DNA of 64,000 nt from Glycomyces sp. NRRL B-16210 (GTDB taxonomy: Bacteria > Actinomycetota > Actinomycetes > Mycobacteriales > Micromonosporaceae), in assembly GCF_000719515.1 (NCBI RefSeq), contig NZ_JOGR01000015.1:1-64000 (forward strand), read 5' to 3'. The notes beneath the pieces were generated by a model. That model had not been told where the DNA came from. It made no database searches and saw only the letters and a program-made list of their open reading frames with translations. Positions 33,915-42,807 of this stretch are shown here, piece by piece. The stretch's first letter is position 1. Each line of letters begins with the position of its first letter. A program made the position numbers and the translations under genes.

Positions 33915-35192
33915 GTGGCACCTGTTGCGCCCTCCGGCCCTCCGGTCGACCTCGTCGTGGTCGGCCAGGGCTATGTCGGCCTTCCGCTGGCGCAGGCCGC
34001 GACGGCCAAGGGCCTCAAGGTGGTCGGGCTCGACCGCTCGCAGACGGTGGTCGACGCCCTGAACGCCGGCTCCAGCCATATCGACGACATCGCGGACGCC
34101 GAGCTCGACCGGATGCTCCGCGGGGGCTTCACGGCCACCACGGACGCGTCGGTGCAGGCCCGCGCGAAGGCGATCGTCATCTGCGTGCCGACGCCGCTGG
34201 GCGAGGCCGGCGGGCCCGATCTGGCGGCCGTGATCGGCGCCGCGCACTCGGCGGGGCGGCATTTGCAGCGCGGGGCCCTGGTGGTCCTGGAGTCCACGAC
34301 GTACCCGGGCACGACCGAGGAGGTCGTCGCGCCGATCCTGCGCGAGGAGTCGGGTCTGGTGCCGGGCGAGGACTTCCGCCTGGCGTTCTCCCCCGAGCGC
34401 GTCGACCCGGGGAACCCGGTCTACGGGATCGTGAACACCCCCAAGGTGGTCGGGGGCCTGACCCCGGAGTGCACCGCGGCGGCGAGGGACCTGTACGGCG
34501 CGTTCATCGACACCGTCGTGGAGGCCAAGGGCACTCGCGAGGCGGAGATGGCGAAGCTGCTGGAGAACACCTACCGGCACGTCAACATCGCGCTGGTGAA
34601 CGAGATGGCGGTGTTCTGCCGCGAGCTGGGCGTGGACCTGTGGGACGCGATCGGGCTGGCGAAGACGAAGCCGTTCGGGTACCAGGCGTTCTATCCGGGG
34701 CCGGGCGTGGGCGGGCACTGCATTCCGATCGATCCGAACTACCTGTCGTACAAGGTGCGGACGCTCGGGTACCCGTTCCGTTTCGTGGAGCTGGCGCAGG
34801 AGATCAACAACCGGATGCCGGAGTACGTGGTGGGCCGGGCGATGGCGAAGCTGAACGGGGGCGGGCTCGCGCTGTCGCGCGCGCGGGTGCTGCTGCTCGG
34901 GGTGACGTACAAGCCCGACATCGCCGACCAGCGCGAGTCGCCTTCGACGCCGGTGGGCCGCAAGCTGATCGAGGCGGGCGCCGAGTTGGCGTACCACGAT
35001 CCGCATGTGTCGAGCTGGTCGGTCGCGGGCCAGGAGGTGGAGCGGGTGACGGATCTGGCGACGGCGAAGGCCGATCTGATCGTGCTGTTGACGAACCACG
35101 CGGAGTACGCGCCGGAGTCGCTGCCGGCGGGGGTGCCGGTGCTGGACACGAGGGGCGCGCTGCGAGGCGCCGAAGGCGTCGAGGCCCTCTGA
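33915..35192 (+). CDS. Nucleotide-sugar dehydrogenase (WecC/UDP-N-acetylhexosamine type)
   Basis: The 425-residue enzyme oxidises C6 of a UDP-sugar to the uronate. VVVGQGYVGLPLAQAATAKG binds NAD, AEMAKLLENTYRHVNIALVN is the middle domain, GPGVGGHCIPIDPNYLSY holds the catalytic Cys, and VTYKPDIADQRESPS is the C-terminal motif. GHCIPIDP points to the UDP-ManNAc/UDP-GlcNAc branch rather than the GGGCLPKD form of the first dehydrogenase. GAGGAG lies 7 bases before GTG 33915; ATG 33879 is an alternative without such a site. Confidence 0.88.
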   Translation: MAPVAPSGPPVDLVVVGQGYVGLPLAQAATAKGLKVVGLDRSQTVVDALNAGSSHIDDIADAELDRMLRGGFTATTDASVQARAKAIVICVPTPLGEAGGPDLAAVIGAAHSAGRHLQRGALVVLESTTYPGTTEEVVAPILREESGLVPGEDFRLAFSPERVDPGNPVYGIVNTPKVVGGLTPECTAAARDLYGAFIDTVVEAKGTREAEMAKLLENTYRHVNIALVNEMAVFCRELGVDLWDAIGLAKTKPFGYQAFYPGPGVGGHCIPIDPNYLSYKVRTLGYPFRFVELAQEINNRMPEYVVGRAMAKLNGGGLALSRARVLLLGVTYKPDIADQRESPSTPVGRKLIEAGAELAYHDPHVSSWSVAGQEVERVTDLATAKADLIVLLTNHAEYAPESLPAGVPVLDTRGALRGAEGVEAL

Positions 35193-35315
35193 ACCACCCC
35201 CGGGCAGTCCCCCGCCCTCCCAGGGGGGCGACCCCAGGCCAATTCTCCCGCGGGGGTCCGACAGAAAACCGTCGTTCTTACCGTCGTTAGGAGAATTGTC
35301 GCCCGAAAGAGTGAA

Positions 35316-35349
35316 CGACCGCCGCGCACCTGCCGGTGCGCGGCGGTCG
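35316..35349. terminator. Hairpin between convergent genes
   Basis: A 15-bp perfect stem with loop TGCC lies between the nucleotide-sugar dehydrogenase and the convergent exporter permease, next to its stop. Confidence 0.7.
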
Positions 35350-35363
35350 TCGGCTTCGCGGGG

Positions 35364-36125
35364 TTAGGCGACGGCGCGGGAGAACTTGCGGCTGGCCCAC
35401 CAGACCAGGACCACCGCGAGGCCGCCGATGAAGACGGCCGCCTGCCAGATCGCGTCGGCGCCCAGGTCCCCGGAGAACAGGGAGCGGGCGGCCTCGACCG
35501 CGTAGTAGAACGGGTTGAAGTCGGCCACGTTCTGGAGCCAGGCCGGGGCCAGCGCCATCGGCAGCATGATGCCCGACAGCAGCATGATCGGCTGGACCAC
35601 GGTGTTGAGCACCGGCGCGAGCGTGTCCTCGCTCTTGAGCACGATCGCCACCCCGTAGGAGAGCGCCCCGAGCATGAACGAGGTCAGGATGATGATCCCG
35701 AACATGAGGAACACCCCGGGCCAGTAGATCGTCAGGCCGCCGATCGGGGCGGCGAGGACCACGAGGATGAGCGCCTGGATGAGCGTGGTCGAGACCGTCG
35801 AGAGGGTGCGGCCGATGAGGAGGGCCACGCGGCTGACCGGGGTGACCCGCATCCGCTCGATGACCCCTTGGCGCAGTTCGGCGATGAGGCCGAAGCCGAC
35901 GAAGGTGGAGCCGAACAGGGCCATCATGATGATCAGGCCCGGCACGAAGGTCTCCATGGCGCCGGCCTCGAAGCCGGGGGTGCCTTCGAGTCCGTTGAGC
36001 AGCGGGGCGAAGAGGATGAGGAAGTACAGCGGCTGGATGAGCATCACCACCAGCCACACCGGCTGCTTGAGGTTGAGCTTCATGGCCCGGGAGTAGACGA
36101 GCCAGGTGTCGCGCAGTGCCTTCAT
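35364..36125 (-). CDS. ABC-2 type exporter permease (DrrB-like)
   Basis: The 253-residue membrane protein has six hydrophobic segments. The cytoplasmic stretch GFGLIAELRQGVIERMRVTP is the ABC-2/DrrB signature where the ATPase docks, followed by SRVALLIGRTLSTV. It exports a small hydrophobic compound or lipid with the ATPase encoded one base upstream. Start ATG 36125. Confidence 0.88.
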   Translation of the reverse strand: MKALRDTWLVYSRAMKLNLKQPVWLVVMLIQPLYFLILFAPLLNGLEGTPGFEAGAMETFVPGLIIMMALFGSTFVGFGLIAELRQGVIERMRVTPVSRVALLIGRTLSTVSTTLIQALILVVLAAPIGGLTIYWPGVFLMFGIIILTSFMLGALSYGVAIVLKSEDTLAPVLNTVVQPIMLLSGIMLPMALAPAWLQNVADFNPFYYAVEAARSLFSGDLGADAIWQAAVFIGGLAVVLVWWASRKFSRAVA

Positions 36126-36126
36126 G

Positions 36127-37095
<969 letters not shown>

Positions 37096-37209
37096 GTGTA
37101 CCTCGCGGGTGGTGTCGTTCCAGGCCGTCTGTGGGCGGCCGGTTTCCTTGTTCAAGTTTGACTATAAATGATGCCTCGAGTGGGCCACAACCAGGTATAG
37201 GCGCGGCGT

Positions 37210-37219
37210 ACCAATTGGT
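37210..37219. promoter_or_regulatory. Candidate PadR operator
   Basis: ACCAATTGGT is a perfect 10-bp palindrome in the 144-base gap between the exporter and the PadR gene, 20 bases before the regulator's ATG. PadR proteins often bind such sites to repress both divergent genes; this is inference from position. Confidence 0.4.
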
Positions 37220-37239
37220 CAACAGGATAATATTCAGGC

Positions 37240-37914
37240 ATGTGGAGCACGCGACTGCTAGTACTCGGCCTGGTCCGGTGGCTCGGACCCGTCCACGGCT
37301 ACCTCGTCCGCCGCGAGCTCGACTCGTGGCGGATGCCCGGGACCTCCGTGGTGGGGGCCGGCTCGATCTACCACGCGCTCAAGCGCCTCACCGCCGACGG
37401 GCTCATCGAGGTCGTCGCCACCGAATCGGTGGACGACCGGCCCGCCCGCACCACCTACCGGATCACCGTCGCCGGGGAGACCGAGTTCCAGCGGCTCGTG
37501 CGCGAGAAGCTGTGGGAGGTCGGCGCGCCCGAGGACCCGTTCGCCGTCGCGTGGTCGTTCGCGCCCACGCTGAGCGGTTCGGAGAGCGCGGCGATGCTGC
37601 GGCAGCGCGCCGAGGTGCTCTACGGCAGGGCCGAGTCGCTCACGGTGCTCCTGGCCTCCACCGTGGGCGAGTACACCGAGGAGGACGCCGCCGCGTACAC
37701 GCCCCCGCACGTGCGGGCCATGCTCAAGCGGCACGTGGACCTCACCGTGGTGGACGCCGAGTGGTGCGAGACCACCGCCGCGCGCATCGAGAGCGGCGAA
37801 CTCGACCTCGGCGGCGAGCCCGGGCCCGCGGAGACCGAGCGATGGCGCGAGGCGATCCGCTCCGACGGCTTCCGGAACGAGGCCGTGCGCGAATGGAAGT
37901 CGACCTTCGAGTGA
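37240..37914 (+). CDS. PadR family transcriptional regulator
   Basis: The 224-residue regulator has an N-terminal winged helix: RLLVLGLVRWLGPVHGYLVR, then VVGAGSIYHALKRLTADGLI (recognition helix) and a wing DDRPARTTYRITVAGETEFQ. A long helical C-terminal domain (100-224) is the type-II dimer/effector domain. It is divergent from the DrrAB-like exporter, the normal arrangement for a PadR sensor that derepresses an efflux pump when its ligand binds. Confidence 0.88.
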   Translation: MWSTRLLVLGLVRWLGPVHGYLVRRELDSWRMPGTSVVGAGSIYHALKRLTADGLIEVVATESVDDRPARTTYRITVAGETEFQRLVREKLWEVGAPEDPFAVAWSFAPTLSGSESAAMLRQRAEVLYGRAESLTVLLASTVGEYTEEDAAAYTPPHVRAMLKRHVDLTVVDAEWCETTAARIESGELDLGGEPGPAETERWREAIRSDGFRNEAVREWKSTFE

Positions 37915-37968
37915 CCGCGGGCGCGCCGCGGACCCGGCGGGCGCCTTCAGGGGCGAGGACCGCACCTG

Positions 37969-37978
37969 AACGATCGTT
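37969..37978. promoter_or_regulatory. Palindrome upstream of acyl-CoA carboxylase gene
   Basis: AACGATCGTT is a perfect 10-bp palindrome 137 bases before the carboxylase start, overlapping a TTGACA-like box at 37977-37983. It could be a repressor operator, but no binding protein can be assigned. Confidence 0.3.
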
Positions 37979-38114
37979 TGACAGATCACGCTAAAAAATC
38001 CACAAACCGTCTTGTGGAGAACCACCAAAGTTCGAGCGGTATATCCCGGTTCGACCGGGCCGGGGCCTTCGCCGTCCCTCCGGACCCGGAGACGGGACCA
38101 CTACACTGCGGGAC

Positions 38115-40124
38115 GTGCGCAAGGTATTGATCGCCAACCGCGGCGAGATCGCAGTGAGAGTCATCCGGGCATGCCGTGACGCCGGCTACGAGTCGGTCGC
38201 CGTCTACGCCGACGGTGACCGCGATGCTCCTCACACCCTCCTGGCCGACGAGGCGTTCGCGCTCGACGGCCTCACCGCCGCCGAGACCTACCTGCGGATC
38301 GACAAGCTGCTGCGGATCGCCGAGCGCAGCGAGGCGGACGCGGTGCATCCCGGCTACGGCTTCCTGTCCGAGAACGCCGAGTTCGCCCAGGCCGTCATCG
38401 ACGCCGGGCTCACCTGGATCGGGCCCACCCCGCAGTCCATCAGGGACCTCGGCGACAAGGTCACCGCGCGCCACCTCGCCATGAAGGCGAACGTGCCGCT
38501 GGTGCCCGGCACCAAGGACCCGGTCAAGGACGCCTCCGAGATCCTCGCGTTCGCCGACGAGCACGGCCTGCCCGTCGCGATCAAGGCCGCCTTCGGCGGC
38601 GGCGGCCGCGGCCTCAAGGTCGCCCGGGAGCGCGAGGAGATCCCCGACCTGTTCGAGTCGGCCGTCCGCGAGGCCGAGGCCGCGTTCGGGCGCGGCGAGT
38701 GCTTCGTCGAGCGCTACCTCGACCGGCCCCGCCACGTCGAGGCGCAGGTCCTGGCCGACACGCACGGCAACGTCATCGTCGTCGGCACCCGCGACTGCTC
38801 GCTCCAGCGCCGCCACCAGAAGCTCGTGGAGGAGGCCCCCGCGCCGTTCCTCACCGACGAGCAGCGCGAGGTGATCCACAAGGCCGCCAAGGCCATCTGC
38901 AAGGAGTCGGACTACCACGGCGCGGGCACCGTCGAGTTCCTCGTCGCCGTCGACGGCACCATCTCCTTCCTCGAGGTGAACACCCGCCTCCAGGTCGAGC
39001 ACCCCGTCTCCGAGGAGACCAGCGGGCTCGACCTCGTGCGCGAGCAGTTCCGCATCGCCTCCGGCGAGGCCGTCCCGATCGAGTCCGACCCCGAGCCGCG
39101 CGGGCACTCCATCGAGTTCCGCATCAACGGCGAGGACCCCGGCCGCGGGTTCCTGCCGGCCCCCGGCGCGGTCACGAAGCTGCGGCTCCCGGCCGGGCCG
39201 GGCGTGCGCGTGGACACCGGCATCGAGGAGGGCACCGTCATCGACGGGAACTTCGACTCGCTGCTGGCCAAGGTCATCGTCACCGCCCCCACCCGCGAGG
39301 AGGCCCTGCGCCGCTCGCGGCGGGCCCTCGCCGAGCTGGAGGTCGAGGGGATCGCCACGGTCATCCCCTTCCACCGCGCCGTCGTCGAGGACCCCGCGTT
39401 CGCCGAGGACTTCACGGTCCACACCCGGTGGATCGAGACCGAGTGGGACAACACGCTCGAACCGTTCGACGCCGCGGCCGCGGCGGGCGGCGAGGCCGAG
39501 GAGCGCGCGAACCTGGTCGTCGAGGTCGGCGGCAAGCGCCTCGAAGTGTCGATCCCGGCCGGCCTGCTCAACCCGGTCGCCTCGAACAAGCCGAAGAAGC
39601 GCGGGACCAAGAAGCGGTCCGACGCCGGGCCGGCCATCGGCGGCGACGGCCTGCCCTCGCCGATGCAGGGCACCATCGTCAAGGTCGCGGTCGCCGACGG
39701 CCAGACGGTCGTCAAGGGCGACACGATCGTGGTCCTGGAGGCCATGAAGATGGAGCAGCCCATCGAGGCGCACAAGTCCGGCACGGTCTCGGGGCTGGAG
39801 GTCGCCATCGGCGACGTCGTCGCCGCGGGTGCGCCGATCTGTCAGATCGCGGACTTACAACCGCGGCGCCGAGGGGGGACAATGGGCAGTGCTGTGCCCA
39901 ACGACACAGGCATGGCCGCGACACAAGCACTGCTGCTCTCGACCGAATCCGGGTTAGGGTTCCCGGCGGCGGCCGAACGCCGCCGGACCCGACCGCCGAA
40001 CCTCGCCGCCGCGCCCCGACCGCCGGACCGCGTCTGCCGGGGCCTAGGCCGCGGGGACCTCGACCACTCCCTACAGGGGGATCTGCCATGCGCTTCATCG
40101 ACGGACATCCCGGCCACGACCTGA
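38115..40124 (+). CDS. Acetyl-/propionyl-CoA carboxylase alpha subunit (biotin carboxylase plus BCCP)
   Basis: Carboxylates its own biotin with ATP and bicarbonate for a CoA carboxylase beta subunit encoded elsewhere. RKVLIANRGEIAVRVIRACR opens the biotin carboxylase domain; the ATP-grasp has AFGGGGRGLKVARE, RDCSLQRRHQKLVEEAP and EVNTRLQVEHPVSEE. The BCCP domain ends with EAMKMEQPI (biotin-Lys near residue 543). The relatives end near residue 580, but here the frame runs on for 89 unconserved residues to 40124, overlapping guaB1 by 37 bases. Starts at GTG 38115. Confidence 0.9.
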   Translation: MRKVLIANRGEIAVRVIRACRDAGYESVAVYADGDRDAPHTLLADEAFALDGLTAAETYLRIDKLLRIAERSEADAVHPGYGFLSENAEFAQAVIDAGLTWIGPTPQSIRDLGDKVTARHLAMKANVPLVPGTKDPVKDASEILAFADEHGLPVAIKAAFGGGGRGLKVAREREEIPDLFESAVREAEAAFGRGECFVERYLDRPRHVEAQVLADTHGNVIVVGTRDCSLQRRHQKLVEEAPAPFLTDEQREVIHKAAKAICKESDYHGAGTVEFLVAVDGTISFLEVNTRLQVEHPVSEETSGLDLVREQFRIASGEAVPIESDPEPRGHSIEFRINGEDPGRGFLPAPGAVTKLRLPAGPGVRVDTGIEEGTVIDGNFDSLLAKVIVTAPTREEALRRSRRALAELEVEGIATVIPFHRAVVEDPAFAEDFTVHTRWIETEWDNTLEPFDAAAAAGGEAEERANLVVEVGGKRLEVSIPAGLLNPVASNKPKKRGTKKRSDAGPAIGGDGLPSPMQGTIVKVAVADGQTVVKGDTIVVLEAMKMEQPIEAHKSGTVSGLEVAIGDVVAAGAPICQIADLQPRRRGGTMGSAVPNDTGMAATQALLLSTESGLGFPAAAERRRTRPPNLAAAPRPPDRVCRGLGRGDLDHSLQGDLPCASSTDIPATT

Positions 40125-41521
40125 CCTACTCCGACGTGTTCATGGTGCCGGGCCGCTCGTCGGTGTCCTCGCGACTCGACGTCGACCTGTCGAGCGCCGA
40201 CGGCACCGGCAACTCCATCCCGATCATCGCCGCGAACATGACCGCCGTCTCGGGGCGGCGCATGGCCGAGACGCTCGCGCGCCGCGGCGCCATGGCCGTC
40301 ATCCCCCAGGACATCCCCGTCGACGTCGTCGCCGACGTCATCGCGCGCGTCAAGTCCCGCCCGCTCGACTGCGACGCGGCCCTGACCCTGCCGCCGACCG
40401 CGACCGTCGCCGAGGCGATCGCGCTGTTCCCCAAGCGGGCGCACGGCGCGGTCATCGTCGTCGACTCCGAGCGGCGCCCGCTCGGCGTGGTCACCGAGGC
40501 CGACTGCCGCGGCGTCGACCGCTTCACGCAACTGGAGCAGGTCGCCTCCGACCGGCTCGTCACGCTGCCGCTGGGCGTCTCCGACGCCGAGGCCTTCCGG
40601 ACCCTGGAGGCGGCCAACGTCAAACTCGCGCCCGTGCTCGACGGCGACACCCTCCACGGCGTGCTCACCCGGGCCGGCGCGCTGCGCAACACCATCTACC
40701 GGCCCAACACCGACGCGGACGGCAGGCTGCGGATCGCGGTCGCGATCGGCATCAACGGAGACGTGAGCGGCAAGGCCGCCGCCCTGGTCGAGGCCGGGGC
40801 CGACGTGATCGTCGTCGACACCGCCCACGGGCACCAGGAGCGGATGCTGGACGCGCTCAAGGTCGTGCGCGACGCCGCGCCGGACCTGCCGATCGCCGCC
40901 GGCAACGTCGTCACCGCCGAGGGCGCGACGGACCTGATCGAGGCCGGCGCCGACATCGTCAAGGTCGGCGTGGGCCCGGGCGCGATGTGCACGACCCGGA
41001 TGATGACCGGGGTGGGCCGCCCGCAGTTCTCGGCGGTCCTCGAATGCGCCGCGACCGCCAGGCGGCTCGGCAGGCACGTGTGGGCCGACGGCGGCGTGCG
41101 CCACCCCAGGGACGTGGCGCTCGCGCTCGCCGCGGGGGCCTCGAACGTCATGATCGGCTCGTGGTTCGCCGGGACCCACGAATCGCCCGGCGACATGCAC
41201 TACGACGCGGACGGCAAGCCGTACAAGGAGTCCTTCGGGATGGCCTCGGCGCGCGCGGTCAAGGCCCGCAGCGCCGCCGAGTCCTCGTTCGAGCAGGCCC
41301 GCAAGGGACTGTTCGAGGAGGGCATCTCGACGGGGCGGATGTACCTGGACCCGAAGCGGCCCGGGGTCGAGGACCTCCTCGACTCGATCGTGGCCGGGGT
41401 GCGATCGGCCGCGACGTACGCGGGGGCGACGAACCTCGAGGAGTTCCACGAGCGGGCCGCCGTCGGCGTCCAGTCCGCGGCCGGCTACACCGAAGGCGCC
41501 CCCGTCCCCAGTTCCTGGTAG
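40088..41521 (+). CDS. guaB1: GuaB1 family IMP dehydrogenase-related protein (GMP reductase type)
   Basis: The 477-residue TIM-barrel enzyme has an inserted CBS pair (residues about 93-210). MRFIDGHPGHDLTYSDVFMV opens it, VDTAHGHQERMLDALK binds phosphate, and VGVGPGAMCTTRMMTGVG carries the catalytic Cys. GuaB1 proteins of mycobacteria are GMP reductases with CBS regulation, so the likely role is GMP to IMP salvage. GGGGG lies before ATG 40088. It overlaps the extended end of the carboxylase gene. Confidence 0.88.
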   Translation: MRFIDGHPGHDLTYSDVFMVPGRSSVSSRLDVDLSSADGTGNSIPIIAANMTAVSGRRMAETLARRGAMAVIPQDIPVDVVADVIARVKSRPLDCDAALTLPPTATVAEAIALFPKRAHGAVIVVDSERRPLGVVTEADCRGVDRFTQLEQVASDRLVTLPLGVSDAEAFRTLEAANVKLAPVLDGDTLHGVLTRAGALRNTIYRPNTDADGRLRIAVAIGINGDVSGKAAALVEAGADVIVVDTAHGHQERMLDALKVVRDAAPDLPIAAGNVVTAEGATDLIEAGADIVKVGVGPGAMCTTRMMTGVGRPQFSAVLECAATARRLGRHVWADGGVRHPRDVALALAAGASNVMIGSWFAGTHESPGDMHYDADGKPYKESFGMASARAVKARSAAESSFEQARKGLFEEGISTGRMYLDPKRPGVEDLLDSIVAGVRSAATYAGATNLEEFHERAAVGVQSAAGYTEGAPVPSSW

Positions 41522-41532
41522 CCGCAAGAGCA

Positions 41533-41577
41533 GAGACGCCGCGGGCCGCAGACGATGTCTGCGGCCCGCGGCGTCTC
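41533..41577 (+). terminator. Terminator after guaB1
   Basis: A 21-bp perfect stem with loop GAT, starting 12 bases after the guaB1 stop. No U-run follows. Confidence 0.75.
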
Positions 41578-41757
41578 GTCCGGTGCCCGCCCTGGACGGT
41601 CTCGTGTGGACCGTCCTCAATTGCCCGAACCGCCTTCGCGGCAGGGCGTTCTCGGATAGCTTCGCTCTGTATTCGGCCCCGCTCTCCGGGGCCCTTGCCC
41701 GAGCGGACCCGACCGGTGGAAGTCGACGGTCCGCGAGCCAGGATCGAAGGAGCTCCA

Positions 41758-42753
41758 GTGAAACGTACTGCCATGTTCGCGGCCGGTTCGATGATGCTCG
41801 CCGCCGCCCTCGCCGCGCTGCCCGCCGGCGCCGGTGCGGCCGAAGAGAAGAAGGTCATGCTGTTCAACGCGCCGATGACGAGCAACGGCGAGGACGTGCC
41901 CGCCGCGGCGCTCTCCCTCGGCGCGTGCCTGACCGGCGCGAGCGACCCGGTCGGGATCAACGGCTTCGGCTCCTGCGCCGACCAGGCCGAAGGGGACGTC
42001 CCCGAATCGGGCAAGGTCCCCGGGTACCTCCAGCTCACCGACGCGAGCACGATCAACACCGGCGCCGCGATCCTCAACCAGGCGCTGCCGAACGAAGGCG
42101 GCATCGAGGTCACCTTCGCCCAGTACCAGTACGGCGGCACCGGCGCGGACGGCATCTCGTTCTTCCTCGTCGACGGCGAGACCGACCTCACCGAGGCCGG
42201 GGCCTTCGGCGGGAGCCTCGGCTACGCCCAGCACGGCGACCTCCCCGGCGTCGACGGCGCCTACCTCGGCCTGGGACTGGACGCGTGGGGCAACTTCTCG
42301 GCCGACACCGAGGGCCGCGGCAACGGCTGCCCCGAGGAGTACCGCGCGCCCGAGCAGTTGCAGGTCCCCTTCAACCGCGCCCCCGACAACGTGGTCCTGC
42401 GCGGGCCGGGACAGGGCACCGAGGGCTACTGCCTGCTGGCGTCCACCGCCACCGACGAGGTCGTCGGCACCGCCGGGGACGGCGAGCTGTACGGGTCGCC
42501 GCTGGCCGCGAGCCTGCGCGCCGACACCCTCGACGAGAGCAAGCGGAAGGTGAAGCTCAAGGTCACCGAGGGCACGCACCCGAAGGTCACCGTCGACATC
42601 GACTTCCTCGACGGCGACGGCTGGCACCGGGTCCTGGAGACCGAGATGCCCTTCGAGGCGCCCGACACCTTCAAGATCGGCTTCGCGGCCTCGACCGGCG
42701 GGGCCACCGACGTCCACCTCATCCGCCACCTGCGGGTCGAGACCTTCGAGTAG
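41758..42753 (+). CDS. Secreted L-type-lectin-like protein
   Basis: The 331-residue protein has a signal peptide (KRTAMFAAGSMMLAAALAAL, then AGAGAAEEK) and one extracellular domain. The core NEGGIEVTFAQYQYGGTGADG, then ISFFLVDGETDL, SLGYAQHGDLPGVDGAYLGL and DAWGNFS matches the beta-sandwich of L-type (legume-like) lectins, where the Asp-Gly and Asn bind metal and sugar. It probably binds a surface or environmental glycan. AAGGAG lies 6 bases before GTG 41758. Confidence 0.72.
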   Translation: MKRTAMFAAGSMMLAAALAALPAGAGAAEEKKVMLFNAPMTSNGEDVPAAALSLGACLTGASDPVGINGFGSCADQAEGDVPESGKVPGYLQLTDASTINTGAAILNQALPNEGGIEVTFAQYQYGGTGADGISFFLVDGETDLTEAGAFGGSLGYAQHGDLPGVDGAYLGLGLDAWGNFSADTEGRGNGCPEEYRAPEQLQVPFNRAPDNVVLRGPGQGTEGYCLLASTATDEVVGTAGDGELYGSPLAASLRADTLDESKRKVKLKVTEGTHPKVTVDIDFLDGDGWHRVLETEMPFEAPDTFKIGFAASTGGATDVHLIRHLRVETFE

Positions 42754-42760
42754 AAGACGA

Positions 42761-42800
42761 CGAGTGCGGGCCCGCGGTGATCACCGCGGGCCCGCACTCG
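42761..42800. terminator. Bidirectional hairpin
   Basis: A 20-bp perfect inverted repeat meeting at TGATCA, between the lectin-like gene and the convergent LpdA-like gene. Confidence 0.75.
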
Positions 42801-42807
42801 TTCACGC

